In this document: positions 45,436 to 53,607 of the stretch, piece after piece | Numbering within the stretch: the stretch's first letter is position 1 | How the letters are laid out: every line of letters starts with the position of its first letter | NCBI RefSeq assembly: GCF_030406325.1 | Contig: NZ_JAUEQY010000013.1 | Span: 62,001 to 126,000 of the forward strand | DNA length: 64,000 nt | Source of the DNA: Actinomadura sp. DC4 | GTDB taxonomy: Bacteria; Actinomycetota; Actinomycetes; Streptosporangiales; Streptosporangiaceae | Reading direction: 5' to 3' | The notes under the pieces: generated by a model | The model's database searches: none | Told to the model about the DNA's origin: nothing | What the model saw: only the letters and a program-made list of their open reading frames with translations | Position numbers and translations under genes: made by a program

Positions 45436-46074
45436 ATGTCACTGCTCGACCTGAACCCGGACCAACTGCTCTCCACGACCCGCGCCGTACGCAAGCGGCT
45501 GGATCTCACCCGCCCGGTACCGACGGAACTGATCCGCGAATGCGTCGCGATGGCGTTGCAGGCGCCGTCCGGATCGACCATCGTGACCATGCGGTTCGTC
45601 GTCGTCCGGGACGAGGCGAAACGGCGCGCGATCGGCGAGGTGTACCGCGAGGTCTACGCGAAGTACAAGGCCTCCCCGGGCTATCCGGGCAACCCGGCCG
45701 GCGACCCGGAACGCGACCGGATCCAGGCCCGCGTGGCGGCCTCGGCCGACCACCTGGGCGAGCACATGGGCGACGCGCCGGTGCTGGTGCTGGGCTGCAA
45801 CGAGGGCCGCGACCGCGCCTCGGCCACCGCGGGCCTGGGCAACGTCCTGCCGGCGGTCTGGAACTTCATGCTGGCCGCCCGCGCCCGTGGCCTGGGCACC
45901 GCCTGGACGTCGATGCACCGCTCCCGCGAACAGGACGTCGCCGACATCATGGGCATCCCGTACGACACGGTGGCGCAGGCGGTCCTGACGCCGCTGGCCT
46001 ACACGAAGGGTACGGACTTCAAGCCCGCCACCCGGCCGGACCCGGAGTCGGTGATCCACTGGGACACCTGGTGA
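45436..46074 (+). CDS. Nitroreductase-family FMN oxidoreductase
   Basis: 212 residues. The FMN-binding N-terminus is STTRAVRKRLDLTRPVPTEL and ALQAPSGSTIVTMRFVVVRD; LPAVWNFMLAARARGLGTAWTS is the central helix, and YDTVAQAVLTPLAYTKGTDF the C-terminal part. It reduces nitro or quinone-like compounds with NAD(P)H; the substrate is unknown. TAGCCT is seven bases before ATG (45423-45428), another probable leaderless start. Confidence 0.88.
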   Translation: MSLLDLNPDQLLSTTRAVRKRLDLTRPVPTELIRECVAMALQAPSGSTIVTMRFVVVRDEAKRRAIGEVYREVYAKYKASPGYPGNPAGDPERDRIQARVAASADHLGEHMGDAPVLVLGCNEGRDRASATAGLGNVLPAVWNFMLAARARGLGTAWTSMHRSREQDVADIMGIPYDTVAQAVLTPLAYTKGTDFKPATRPDPESVIHWDTW

Positions 46075-46078
46075 CCCC

Positions 46079-46102
46079 GCCGGCCCGGCGTACCGGGCCG
46101 GC
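46079..46102. terminator. Bidirectional terminator between nitroreductase and rtcB
   Basis: GCCGGCCCGG (46079-46088), loop CGTA, and CCGGGCCGGC (46093-46102) form a perfect 10-bp stem in the 40-bp gap between two convergent genes. Confidence 0.7.
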
Positions 46103-46114
46103 AGGGCCTCCTAG

Positions 46115-47305
46115 CTAGCCCTTGACGCAGATCAGCTGGCGCAGGTGGGCGACGACCTCGACGAGGTCGGTCTGCGCCTCGATCACGGACTCGATGTCCT
46201 TGTACGCGCCCGGGATCTCGTCGATCACGCCCGGGTCCTTGCGGCACTCGACTCCCCTGGTCTGTTCGATCAGGTCGTCGACCGTGAAGGACTTCTTGGC
46301 CTTCGAACGGCTCATGCGGCGGCCCGCGCCGTGTGAGGCCGAGTTGAAGGCGGTCTCGTTGCCCAGGCCCCGGACGATGTACGTGCCGGTGGCCATCGAG
46401 CCCGGGATGATGCCGAGGTCGCCGTCGCCCGCGCGGATCGCGCCCTTGCGGGTCACGAGCAGCTCCACGCCGTCGTAGGTCTCCTCCGCCACGTAGTTGT
46501 GGTGGCAGGAGATCACGTCGTCCCAGCGGACCCGCTTGCCGGCGAAGAACCGGGAGACGACGTTCTGCGTCAGGGCCATCATCACCGCGCGGTTGCGCCG
46601 TGCGTAGTCCTGCGCCCAGAACAGGTCCCGGCGGTACTCCTCCATCTTCGGCGTCCCGTTGACGAACACGGCCAGGTCGCGGTCCGGCAGGTCCTGGTTG
46701 TGCGGCAGGCGCATCGCGGCCTCGATGTGGTGCTCGGCCAGCTCCTTGCCGATGTTGCGCGAACCCGAGTGCAGCACGAGCCAGACCGCGCCGTCGGCGT
46801 CCGCGCACACCTCCAGGAAGTGGTTGCCCGAGCCCAGCGTGCCCAGCTGCGACGTCGCACGGCCCCGGCGGGACCGGGCGACCGGCGCGAGCTCGTCGTA
46901 GGCCTTCCAGAACTCGTACCAGCCGCGTTCCTTCAGCCCCGGGACGGCCGACGGGTCGACCGCGGTCTTGTGCGCGCCCCGTCCGACCGGCACCGCCTTC
47001 TCGATCTTGGCCCGCAGGCGGCTCAGGTCGTCCGGCAGGTCATCGACGGTGAGGCTGGACTTGACCGCGGTCATGCCGCAGCCGATGTCCACGCCGACCG
47101 CGGCCGGGGCCACGGCGTCCCGCATCGCGATGACCGAGCCGACCGTCGCGCCCTTGCCGTAGTGCACGTCCGGCATGACCGCGACGCCGTGCACCCACGG
47201 CAGGTTCGAGACGTTGCGGAGCTGGTCGAGCGCGCCCGACTCGACGTCGGCGGGATCGGCCCACATCCGGATCGGGACGTGACCGCCTCGCAAGGTGTAC
47301 GGCAT
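46115..47305 (-). CDS. rtcB: RNA-splicing ligase RtcB
   Basis: 396 residues from ATG 47305, chosen because GGAG lies six bases before it; ATG 47311 is also in frame. Motifs: MPDVHYGKGATVGSVIAM, GVDIGCGMTAV (metal Cys), LGTLGSGNHFLEV, LHSGSRNIGKELAEHH, CHHNYVAEE (metal His) and SASHGAGRRMSRS, with the guanylylated His. It joins 2',3'-cyclic-phosphate and 5'-OH RNA ends with GTP. No archease or RNA-repair partner is adjacent. Confidence 0.95.
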   Translation of the reverse strand: MPYTLRGGHVPIRMWADPADVESGALDQLRNVSNLPWVHGVAVMPDVHYGKGATVGSVIAMRDAVAPAAVGVDIGCGMTAVKSSLTVDDLPDDLSRLRAKIEKAVPVGRGAHKTAVDPSAVPGLKERGWYEFWKAYDELAPVARSRRGRATSQLGTLGSGNHFLEVCADADGAVWLVLHSGSRNIGKELAEHHIEAAMRLPHNQDLPDRDLAVFVNGTPKMEEYRRDLFWAQDYARRNRAVMMALTQNVVSRFFAGKRVRWDDVISCHHNYVAEETYDGVELLVTRKGAIRAGDGDLGIIPGSMATGTYIVRGLGNETAFNSASHGAGRRMSRSKAKKSFTVDDLIEQTRGVECRKDPGVIDEIPGAYKDIESVIEAQTDLVEVVAHLRQLICVKG

Positions 47306-47378
47306 CACCATCTCCTCTCCGAACGTCCGGTGTGCCGGGTCTATGACGCCAGAGAACGATCACCGGTTTCAACCGGTT

Positions 47379-48302
47379 TTAGTGCTCGGACCGGTGCCGG
47401 GGCCGGGGCCGCAGGCGTACGCCGGGAAGTTCGGGCGCGGGTACGCGCTCCGGGCCGTGGCCGGTGACGTGGCCGAAGCGGTCGCCGGTCTCCCACGCCG
47501 CCCGCGCGGCCTCGATGTCCTCGTGGCTGCGGCCCACGAAGTTCCACCACATCACGAGCTCGTGGGGGAACGGCTCGCCGCCCAGCAGCATCGCCCGCGC
47601 CCCGTCCCCGGCGGAGATCGTGAGCGTGTCGCGGCCGGTGCCGAGGTACAGCAGCGGCCCGGCGGCGGCCGGCGTGCCGTCGACCTCGATCTCGCCCGTG
47701 AGCACCAGCAGCGCGTGCTCGAAGTCCGGGCGCAGCGGGACGCTCGCCGCCGCGCCGGGCGCCAGTTCGAGGTCGGCGCCGACCAGCGGCGTGTGCACGG
47801 TCGCGGGCGAGACCGCGTCGCCGAGAGCTCCGACGAGGACCGTGGCCCGCAGCCCGCCCCGCGCGTACGAGGGCAGCTCGACGTGCTGTTCGAAGCCGGG
47901 CGCGATACCGGTCACCGGCAGCGCCAGCCACAGTTGCAGCGCGTCCAGGAGGGGCGCGTCGCCGACCGAGAACTCCGAGTGCGCGATGCCGTGCCCGGCG
48001 GTCATGAGGTTGAGCTGGCCGGGGCGGACGAGCACGTCGCTGCCCAGGCTGTCGCGGTGGCGGATCTCGCCGGACAGCGGCCAGGTCACGGTCTGCAGGC
48101 CGCAGTGCGGATGCGGCAGCACGCGCATGTCGACACGTTGCGGCCCGAACCGGTCGAGGAAGCACCAGGCGCCGACGGTCGGCAGGGAGCGGTGCGGCAG
48201 TACGCGGTCGACGTGCATCCCGCGGATGCCGCCCAGCGGAACGCTCCGCGACTCGAACCACTCGACGGTGGGGCGCTTGGCCGGCGCGTCGAGATCACTC
48301 AC
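47379..48302 (-). CDS. Pirin-family protein
   Basis: 307 residues from GTG 48302, which overlaps the acetyltransferase stop by GTGA. The N-terminal cupin holds the metal motif PHPHCGLQTVTW plus the later HSEF (MTAGHGIAHSEF). The second cupin and the end HELVMWWNFVGRSHEDIEAAR are typical of pirins. Pirins act as quercetinase-like or redox-sensing Fe proteins; the role here is unknown. It is the last gene of the selA-selB-GNAT-pirin run. Confidence 0.9.
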   Translation of the reverse strand: MSDLDAPAKRPTVEWFESRSVPLGGIRGMHVDRVLPHRSLPTVGAWCFLDRFGPQRVDMRVLPHPHCGLQTVTWPLSGEIRHRDSLGSDVLVRPGQLNLMTAGHGIAHSEFSVGDAPLLDALQLWLALPVTGIAPGFEQHVELPSYARGGLRATVLVGALGDAVSPATVHTPLVGADLELAPGAAASVPLRPDFEHALLVLTGEIEVDGTPAAAGPLLYLGTGRDTLTISAGDGARAMLLGGEPFPHELVMWWNFVGRSHEDIEAARAAWETGDRFGHVTGHGPERVPAPELPGVRLRPRPRHRSEH

Positions 48303-48601
48303 CCCGTCGCCTCCGGCCAGCGGACGTGATCCTCGTACTCGGTGTGCTTGCGCAGGTAGTCGGCGATGAAGGGGCACAGCGGCACGATCACCCGGCCGCG
48401 CCCGACCGCGTCCTCGAGCGCCACGGCGGCCAGCGCCTTGGCGACACCCTTGCCCTCGAACGCCGACTCCACCTCGGTGTGGGTGAAGATCGTACGGTCG
48501 CCGCGCTCACGGTAGACGGCGACGCCGGCGAGGGTGTCCCCCGACCAGGCCTCGTACCGGTTCTGCTCGTCGTTGCGCACGACCTTCGGTGATTCGGTCA
48601 T
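48299..48601 (-). CDS. Small GNAT-fold acetyltransferase (YidJ/NATD1-like)
   Basis: 100 residues: IFTHTEVESAFEGKGVAKAL is the acetyl-CoA-binding segment, and IVPLCPFIADYLRKHTEYEDHV is the conserved end of the NATD1/YjdJ type with its Cys. The start overlaps the selB stop by ATGA (48598-48601) and the stop overlaps the pirin start, so it is coupled both ways. The acceptor substrate is unknown. The longer overlapping frame is not coding. Confidence 0.88.
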   Translation of the reverse strand: MTESPKVVRNDEQNRYEAWSGDTLAGVAVYRERGDRTIFTHTEVESAFEGKGVAKALAAVALEDAVGRGRVIVPLCPFIADYLRKHTEYEDHVRWPEATG

Positions 48602-50349
48602 TCCCGTCCTTCCAGACGCTGTTCTGTGAGCGTACGTCGGGCGTCGTCCACGCGGCGGGTGAGCCCCCGGCGGTCGAGGTGCTCGAGCAGCGGAATGGCG
48701 ACCCGGCGGCTGGTGTCGAGGGCACGCCTGGCCTCGCTGACCGTGAACGGCTGGGGCAGCGCGCCGAGGACCCGCGCCGCCTCGGCGTCCGCGCCGGGCA
48801 GCAGCACGACGCCCTCGGCGATCTTGAGCAGTACGCCCGCGCGTACCGCCGCGCCGAGGGCGCGCCCGGTCAGGCCCAGCTCGGCGAGCCGGTCGGCCTC
48901 CGGCGCGCGGAACGGGCGTTCGCCCAGGTCCGTACGCAGGCGGCGGACGGCGTCGGCGACCGGGCCCGGCAGCCCGGCGGCGGCCGGGCCGTGCACGCGG
49001 CCGGCCTCCAGGCGCAGCGGCGGCCGGGCGAGCGCGTCGACCAGGCGGCGGTCGGGCAGCTCCAGCAGGGACCGGGCGGCCTCGACCGGCAGGCCGGGGT
49101 CGAGCGGGTCCGCCGACGCGTGCCGCTCGACCTCCTCGGCGAGCCGCCGCCCCAGCGACTCCCAGTGCGCGGGGTCGGCGAGCCACTCGCCGGCGACCGG
49201 CGCGGCGCCGGTCCGCAGCCCCATCGCGACGAGGTCGGAGCCGCGGACCAGGCCGTGCCGCCGGATCACCTCGGCGGCGGACGGTACGCCGGCGGCGAGC
49301 TCACGGGCGCGGGCGGCGGCCGCGCCACGCCGCCGCAGGGCGGGCGGGCGCAGGTCGAGGACGTCCGCGCCCGTGACGCGGCGCGCGCCGGGGTCGCGCA
49401 GCAGGAGCCGGTCGCCGACGTGCAGTGGCAGCGGGCGGGCGAGCGTGAGGCGCGCCGCGTCGTCGCCGAGCGGGCGCAGCCGTACGGGGACGGCGGCGGA
49501 GCCGATGTGCAGGACGGGTTCGCGCGGCAGCCGGGTCGCCTCGCGTACGCGCACGTCGACCAGCGAGGTGACGGTCCAGTCGGTTCCGGTCAGGGCCATG
49601 CCGCGGGAGACGTCGTCGCGCTCGACGCCGCGCAGGTTGATCGCGACCCGGGCGACGCCGGAGACCGTCTCGGCCTCCTCCTTCAGCGTCTGCAGCCCCC
49701 GTACGCGGACCGGACGGCCGTCGAGGAGGAGCTCGCCGCCGGAGCGTACGGTGCCGGCGGGCAGCGTGCCGGTGACGACCGTGCCGCTGCCCTTGATCGT
49801 GAACGCGCGGTCGACCCAGATCCGTACGGGCGCGTCCGCGTCGGGGGCGGGCAGGCTCGCGGCGAGCCGTCCGAGGGCGGCCCGCAGGTCCGGCAGGCCC
49901 TGCCCGGTCGCGCCGCTGACCGCGACCGCCGGCACGTCGCCGAGCGTGGTGCGGGCGATCTCGGCCCGCGCCTGCACGAGGGCGGCGTCCGGCTCGGCCC
50001 GGTCGGCGCGGGTGACGACGAGCAGCCCGTGGCGTACGCCGAGCGCGTCGATGGCGGCCAGGTGCTCGGCGGACTGCGGCATCCAGCCCTCGTCGGCCGC
50101 CACGACGATCATCACGGCGGGCACCGGGCCGACGCCGGCCAGCATGTTGGTGACGAACCGCTCGTGCCCTGGCACGTCCACGAACGCGAGCCGCTCGCCC
50201 GTCTCCAGCGTCATCCAGGCGAACCCGAGGTCGATGGTCATGCCGCGGCGGCGTTCCTCGGCCCAGCGGTCGGGCTCCATCCCGGTGAGCGCGCGGACGA
50301 GCGTCGACTTGCCGTGGTCGACGTGGCCGGCGGTCGCGACTACCCGCAC
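48598..50349 (-). CDS. selB: Selenocysteine-specific elongation factor SelB
   Basis: 583 residues from GTG 50349. GTPase motifs are G1 GHVDHGKST, switch region RGMTIDLGFAW, G3 DVPGHERFV, and G4 TRAD in place of NKxD. Domains 2 and 3 follow (AFTIKGSGTVVTGTL). The C-terminal winged helices (about 380-583, e.g. PFTVSEARRALDTSRRVAIPLLEHLD) bind the SECIS RNA. It delivers Sec-tRNA to UGA codons. It overlaps the selA stop by 10 bp and the GNAT start by 4 bp. Confidence 0.95.
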   Translation of the reverse strand: MRVVATAGHVDHGKSTLVRALTGMEPDRWAEERRRGMTIDLGFAWMTLETGERLAFVDVPGHERFVTNMLAGVGPVPAVMIVVAADEGWMPQSAEHLAAIDALGVRHGLLVVTRADRAEPDAALVQARAEIARTTLGDVPAVAVSGATGQGLPDLRAALGRLAASLPAPDADAPVRIWVDRAFTIKGSGTVVTGTLPAGTVRSGGELLLDGRPVRVRGLQTLKEEAETVSGVARVAINLRGVERDDVSRGMALTGTDWTVTSLVDVRVREATRLPREPVLHIGSAAVPVRLRPLGDDAARLTLARPLPLHVGDRLLLRDPGARRVTGADVLDLRPPALRRRGAAAARARELAAGVPSAAEVIRRHGLVRGSDLVAMGLRTGAAPVAGEWLADPAHWESLGRRLAEEVERHASADPLDPGLPVEAARSLLELPDRRLVDALARPPLRLEAGRVHGPAAAGLPGPVADAVRRLRTDLGERPFRAPEADRLAELGLTGRALGAAVRAGVLLKIAEGVVLLPGADAEAARVLGALPQPFTVSEARRALDTSRRVAIPLLEHLDRRGLTRRVDDARRTLTEQRLEGRE

Positions 50350-51626
50350 CGGTGCTCCGCCAGCGCGTGACGTACGAGCGCGGCGAGGTCGAGGTCCTCG
50401 GGTACGCCGCGCAGGTCGAGCAGCAGGCGGCCGCCCTCGACCCGGCCGACGATCCCGGCCCGGCGCAGCGGTACGGCGTGGCCCTCGGGCAGGCCGACCG
50501 CCGCGCTGGCCAGTTCGACGCCGGGCGCTCCCCCGCCGCCGACCCGTGCCACCGAGTCGACCGCGACCGCGCCGTGGTCGGCCAGCTCCTTGGCGAGGAG
50601 CGCGGCGCGCTCGCGCAGGCCGGTGACGTCGGCGTGCAGGGCAAGCGCGGTGGGCGTCGCGGGGCCGCGCAGGGACGCCTCCAGCGCGGCGAGCGTCAGC
50701 TTGTCGACCCGCAGCGCGCGGGCGAGGGGGTGGCGGCGCAGCCGTTCGACGAGGTCGGCGCGGCCGAGGAGCAGGCCGGCCTGGGGACCGCCGAGCAGCT
50801 TGTCGCCGCTGGCGGTGACCAGGTCGGCGCCCTCGGCCAGGACCGTGGCCGCGTCGGGTTCCTCGGGCAGCACGGGCTCGGGCGCGAGCAGGCCGGAGCC
50901 GATGTCGACGACGACCGGCACGCCGAGGCCGGTCAGGTCGCGTACGTCGGCCTGCGCGGTGAACCCCTCGATGCGGAAGTTGGAGGGGTGCACCTTGAGC
51001 ACGAAACCGGTCTCCGCTCCGACCGCCTCGGCGTAGTCGGCCGCGGTCGTACGGTTGGTGGTGCCGACCTCGCGCAGGCGCGCCCCGGTCGAGGCGAGCA
51101 GCGCGGGCAGCCGGAACCCGTCCCCGATCTCCACCATCTCGCCCCGGCTGATCACGATCTCCCGGCCCTGGGCCAGGACGGTGGCGGCGAGGACGAGCGC
51201 CGCGGCATTGTTGTTGATCACGTGCACCGCCTCCGCCGCCGGGCACGCCGCGGCGAGGGCGGCCAGCGTGCCGCGCCCGCGCCGGTCCCGCCGCCCGGTG
51301 CGAAGGTCGAACTCCACGTCCGTGCACCCGGCGGCCTGCTCCACGGCGGCGAGCGCGGCGGCCGACAGCGGAGCCCGGCCGAGGTTGGTGTGCAGCAGCA
51401 CGCCGGTCGCGTTGACCACCGGGCGCAGGCTCGCGGCGGTCGCGGGCAGAGCGGCGACGGCGGCGTCGGGCACGTCCTCGGCGGCGATCTCCCCGGTACG
51501 CGCGCGTTCCTGCGCCCCGGCGACGGCCGCCTTGACGATGCCGCGCCCGAGCCGCCCGGCCGCCGCGACGAGCCGCGAATCCGCGAGCACGACGTCGGTA
51601 CGCGGCACACGCCGTCGTGAGTCCAT
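50340..51626 (-). CDS. selA: L-seryl-tRNA(Sec) selenium transferase SelA
   Basis: 428 residues. It converts Ser-tRNA(Sec) to Sec-tRNA(Sec) with selenophosphate. PVVNATGVLLHTNLGRAPLS near residue 70, EVGTTNRT at about 186, and the PLP lysine Lys276 in TASGDKLLGGPQAG are intact. It heads the selA-selB operon. TAGGTT is six bases before ATG (51633-51638) without a ribosome site, so the transcript is probably leaderless. Neither selD nor tRNA(Sec) is in the window, so they must lie elsewhere; selenoprotein targets are not seen here either. Confidence 0.95.
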   Translation of the reverse strand: MDSRRRVPRTDVVLADSRLVAAAGRLGRGIVKAAVAGAQERARTGEIAAEDVPDAAVAALPATAASLRPVVNATGVLLHTNLGRAPLSAAALAAVEQAAGCTDVEFDLRTGRRDRRGRGTLAALAAACPAAEAVHVINNNAAALVLAATVLAQGREIVISRGEMVEIGDGFRLPALLASTGARLREVGTTNRTTAADYAEAVGAETGFVLKVHPSNFRIEGFTAQADVRDLTGLGVPVVVDIGSGLLAPEPVLPEEPDAATVLAEGADLVTASGDKLLGGPQAGLLLGRADLVERLRRHPLARALRVDKLTLAALEASLRGPATPTALALHADVTGLRERAALLAKELADHGAVAVDSVARVGGGGAPGVELASAAVGLPEGHAVPLRRAGIVGRVEGGRLLLDLRGVPEDLDLAALVRHALAEHRCG

Positions 51627-52115
51627 GCCAGAAACCTACGACCGCCACCCCGCCCGACGCACGCACGCCCACCGTTTCGCCCGCGAAGCTCCTCGGACGT
51701 CCGGGGAGCGAAGAGGCCCGGACGTCCGTCCGCCGGTGAGCGCCCTGCCGCCGGGCGCCTCAGCGACCGGGGCACGCCCGGTGCGGGGGTGCGGCACGCG
51801 GAGCCGGCCGGAGGAAGCGCCCGCTGCGGGTCTGTCCGCCGGAGGCGTCGCTCCGGCCGTGTGCGGGTGATGAGGGCGGAGGCCCCACCGTTCGCCGGTC
51901 GGCCATCGGTCTGCCGGCGACGTTGTGCGAGCGTCCGTCCGACGGCGACGGAACGCTCATCCGGCGAACCGCCGGGCAGGCCGGAAAGCCACCCGCGATC
52001 CCCGCCGCCGGCCAGACGCCGGCGCGGGCATTGCTCGTCGGGGTGGTCCTCGACGGCGGGTGAACCCTCCCCGGGGCCGGGCGGGGCTCGGAGGCTGCGC
52101 TGCGAGGATCGGTGG
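51627..52115. other. Intergenic region of about 490 bp, no gene recognised
   Basis: It lies between divergent selA and the ornithine-cyclodeaminase-like gene. I looked for tRNA(Sec), selD fragments and SECIS-like structures and found no T-loop consensus or other tRNA feature. A GGACGTCCG palindrome occurs twice near 51696 and 51720. Open frames are uninterrupted only through GC bias and have no recognisable similarity. It may be a decayed region. Confidence 0.45.
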
Positions 52116-53045
52116 GTGACGATCCTTCTCAACGGCACCGACGTGCGGCGGCTGCTGGATCTCGATCGGTGTCTGGCGGCGCTGCGGGACGGATTTCTCG
52201 CGCCTGCGAGCGGCGTCTCACCTCTGCGGATGCGGACCGACCTGCCCGGGCCCGGTACCGCGACCGCGCTGCTGCCCGGGCTGGTCGACGGCGTGCCCGC
52301 GTACACGGTCAAGGTCAACGCCAAGTTCCCCGGTGCGAGCCCGGCCCTGCGCGGGGTCGTCTGCCTGCACGACCTGGCCACCGGCGAGCTTCTCGCGCTG
52401 CTGGACTCCGCCACCGTGACCGCCTACCGGACGGGCCTCGCGGCGGCGCTCGGCACCCACGCGCTCGCCCGGCCCGGCGCGAGCACGGTCGCGGTCATCG
52501 GCGCGGGCGCGCAGAGCGAACTCGTCCTCCACGGACTGCGCCGCCTGCGGCCCGTGACCGAGCTGCTCGTCGCCGACCTCGACCGAGAGCGCGCGGAGGC
52601 GTTCGCGCGGCGGCACGGCGGAAGCGCCGTCACGGAGATCGGCGCCGCGGACATCGTCGTGGTCGCCACCTGGGCTTGGGAGCCGGTCCTGCACGAGGTC
52701 GCGCCCGGCACGCACGTGACCTCACTCGGCGCCGACGAGCCCGGCAAGGCCGAGCTGGCGCCCGCCCTGCTCGGCCGCGCCCGTACCTTCGTCGACGACC
52801 TGGACCTCGCGGTGGAGATGGGCGCGCTCGGCAACGCCGGGCTGACCCGCGAGCACGCCGCCGGGACGATCGGCGCGGTGCTGGCAGGCTCGGCGGGCCG
52901 CCGCGACGGCTCGGAGGTGACCGTGTACGCCCCGGTCGGCCTGCCCTGGCAGGACCTCGCGCTGAGCTGGGCCGCGTACGAAACCGCACACCAGGCCACC
53001 GACCGGCAGCCGCCAACAGGCCTACGGTTCGACTTCCTGGGCTGA
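52116..53045 (+). CDS. Ornithine cyclodeaminase/mu-crystallin family protein
   Basis: 309 residues from GTG 52116 (VTILLNGTDVRRLLDLDRCL). Family features are YTVKVNAKFPGASPALRG, LLDSATVTAYRTGLAAALG and the NAD-binding VAVIGAGAQSELVLHGLR. THVTSLGADEPGKAEL and VDDLDLAVEMGALGNA complete the domain. It could be an amino-acid cyclodeaminase, an imine reductase or a dehydrogenase; the sequence does not decide which. The frame open upstream to 51789 is not supported. Confidence 0.87.
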   Translation: MTILLNGTDVRRLLDLDRCLAALRDGFLAPASGVSPLRMRTDLPGPGTATALLPGLVDGVPAYTVKVNAKFPGASPALRGVVCLHDLATGELLALLDSATVTAYRTGLAAALGTHALARPGASTVAVIGAGAQSELVLHGLRRLRPVTELLVADLDRERAEAFARRHGGSAVTEIGAADIVVVATWAWEPVLHEVAPGTHVTSLGADEPGKAELAPALLGRARTFVDDLDLAVEMGALGNAGLTREHAAGTIGAVLAGSAGRRDGSEVTVYAPVGLPWQDLALSWAAYETAHQATDRQPPTGLRFDFLG

Positions 53046-53053
53046 GCGCGGCG

Positions 53054-53530
53054 TCAGTGGCCGAACATGCCGTTCTCCTCCGCGTGCCGCAGGAAGTCAT
53101 CGACCATGCGGTGGCAGAGCACGGCCAGCCGGTGGCGGTCCTCGTCCGACCACTCGGCCAGGGCCTCGGCCATGCCGCGGCGGGCGACCGCTCGTACGCA
53201 CTCCACCGCGTCGGCGCCCTCGGCGGTGATCCGTACGCGCTGGGCGCGCCCGTCGTCCGGGTCGGGCACGCGTGCGACGAGGCCGGCGCGTTCGAGCCGC
53301 TGGACCTGCCGGGTCACGTGCGGCGCCTCGACCGCGAGACGGTCGGCCAGCGTGCCCAGGCGTACGGGCTCCGGTGAGTCGGCCAGCAGCCGCAGGATCG
53401 GCGCGCCCGCGCGGTCGAGGGCGACCCCGGCCTCGCCCACGGTCCGCTCGTGCTGCTTGGCGCGCGTCAGGAGGTGGGAGATGCGCGTCAAGGCCCGCTC
53501 AAGCTCGATCATGTCTTCTGGAGCGGTCAT
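53054..53530 (-). CDS. MarR-family transcriptional regulator
   Basis: 158 residues with the winged helix GTLADRLAVEAPHVTRQVQRLERAGLV and wing VPDPDDGRAQRVRITAEG. It is divergent from an MFS drug-exporter-like gene, the usual arrangement of a MarR repressor and its target. ATG has TAGGAT seven bases upstream (53538-53543) and no ribosome site, so it is probably leaderless. A perfect 23-bp palindrome lies just upstream and would let it repress both genes. Confidence 0.92.
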   Translation of the reverse strand: MTAPEDMIELERALTRISHLLTRAKQHERTVGEAGVALDRAGAPILRLLADSPEPVRLGTLADRLAVEAPHVTRQVQRLERAGLVARVPDPDDGRAQRVRITAEGADAVECVRAVARRGMAEALAEWSDEDRHRLAVLCHRMVDDFLRHAEENGMFGH

Positions 53531-53537
53531 GTCCGCA

Positions 53538-53575
53538 ATCCTAGTTAATACTTACTTAACTTAAGTAAGTAGGAT
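53538..53575. promoter_or_regulatory. Divergent marR/MFS promoters with a 23-bp palindromic operator
   Basis: TACTTACTTAA (53549-53559), one base, and TTAAGTAAGTA (53561-53571) form a perfect inverted repeat, an A/T-rich island in very GC-rich DNA. A minus-strand TAGGAT (53538-53543) serves marR and a plus-strand TAGGAT (53570-53575) overlaps the operator edge and serves the transporter. A MarR dimer bound here would block both promoters. Confidence 0.85.
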
Positions 53576-53607
53576 CTTAGGGACTTCACCCTCCAAGGAG
53601 ATCCTCG

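Noticed and set aside
51627-52115. Possible tRNA(Sec) or selD remnant next to selA
   Set aside because: No T-loop consensus, acceptor pairing or recognisable selD motif was found on either strand.
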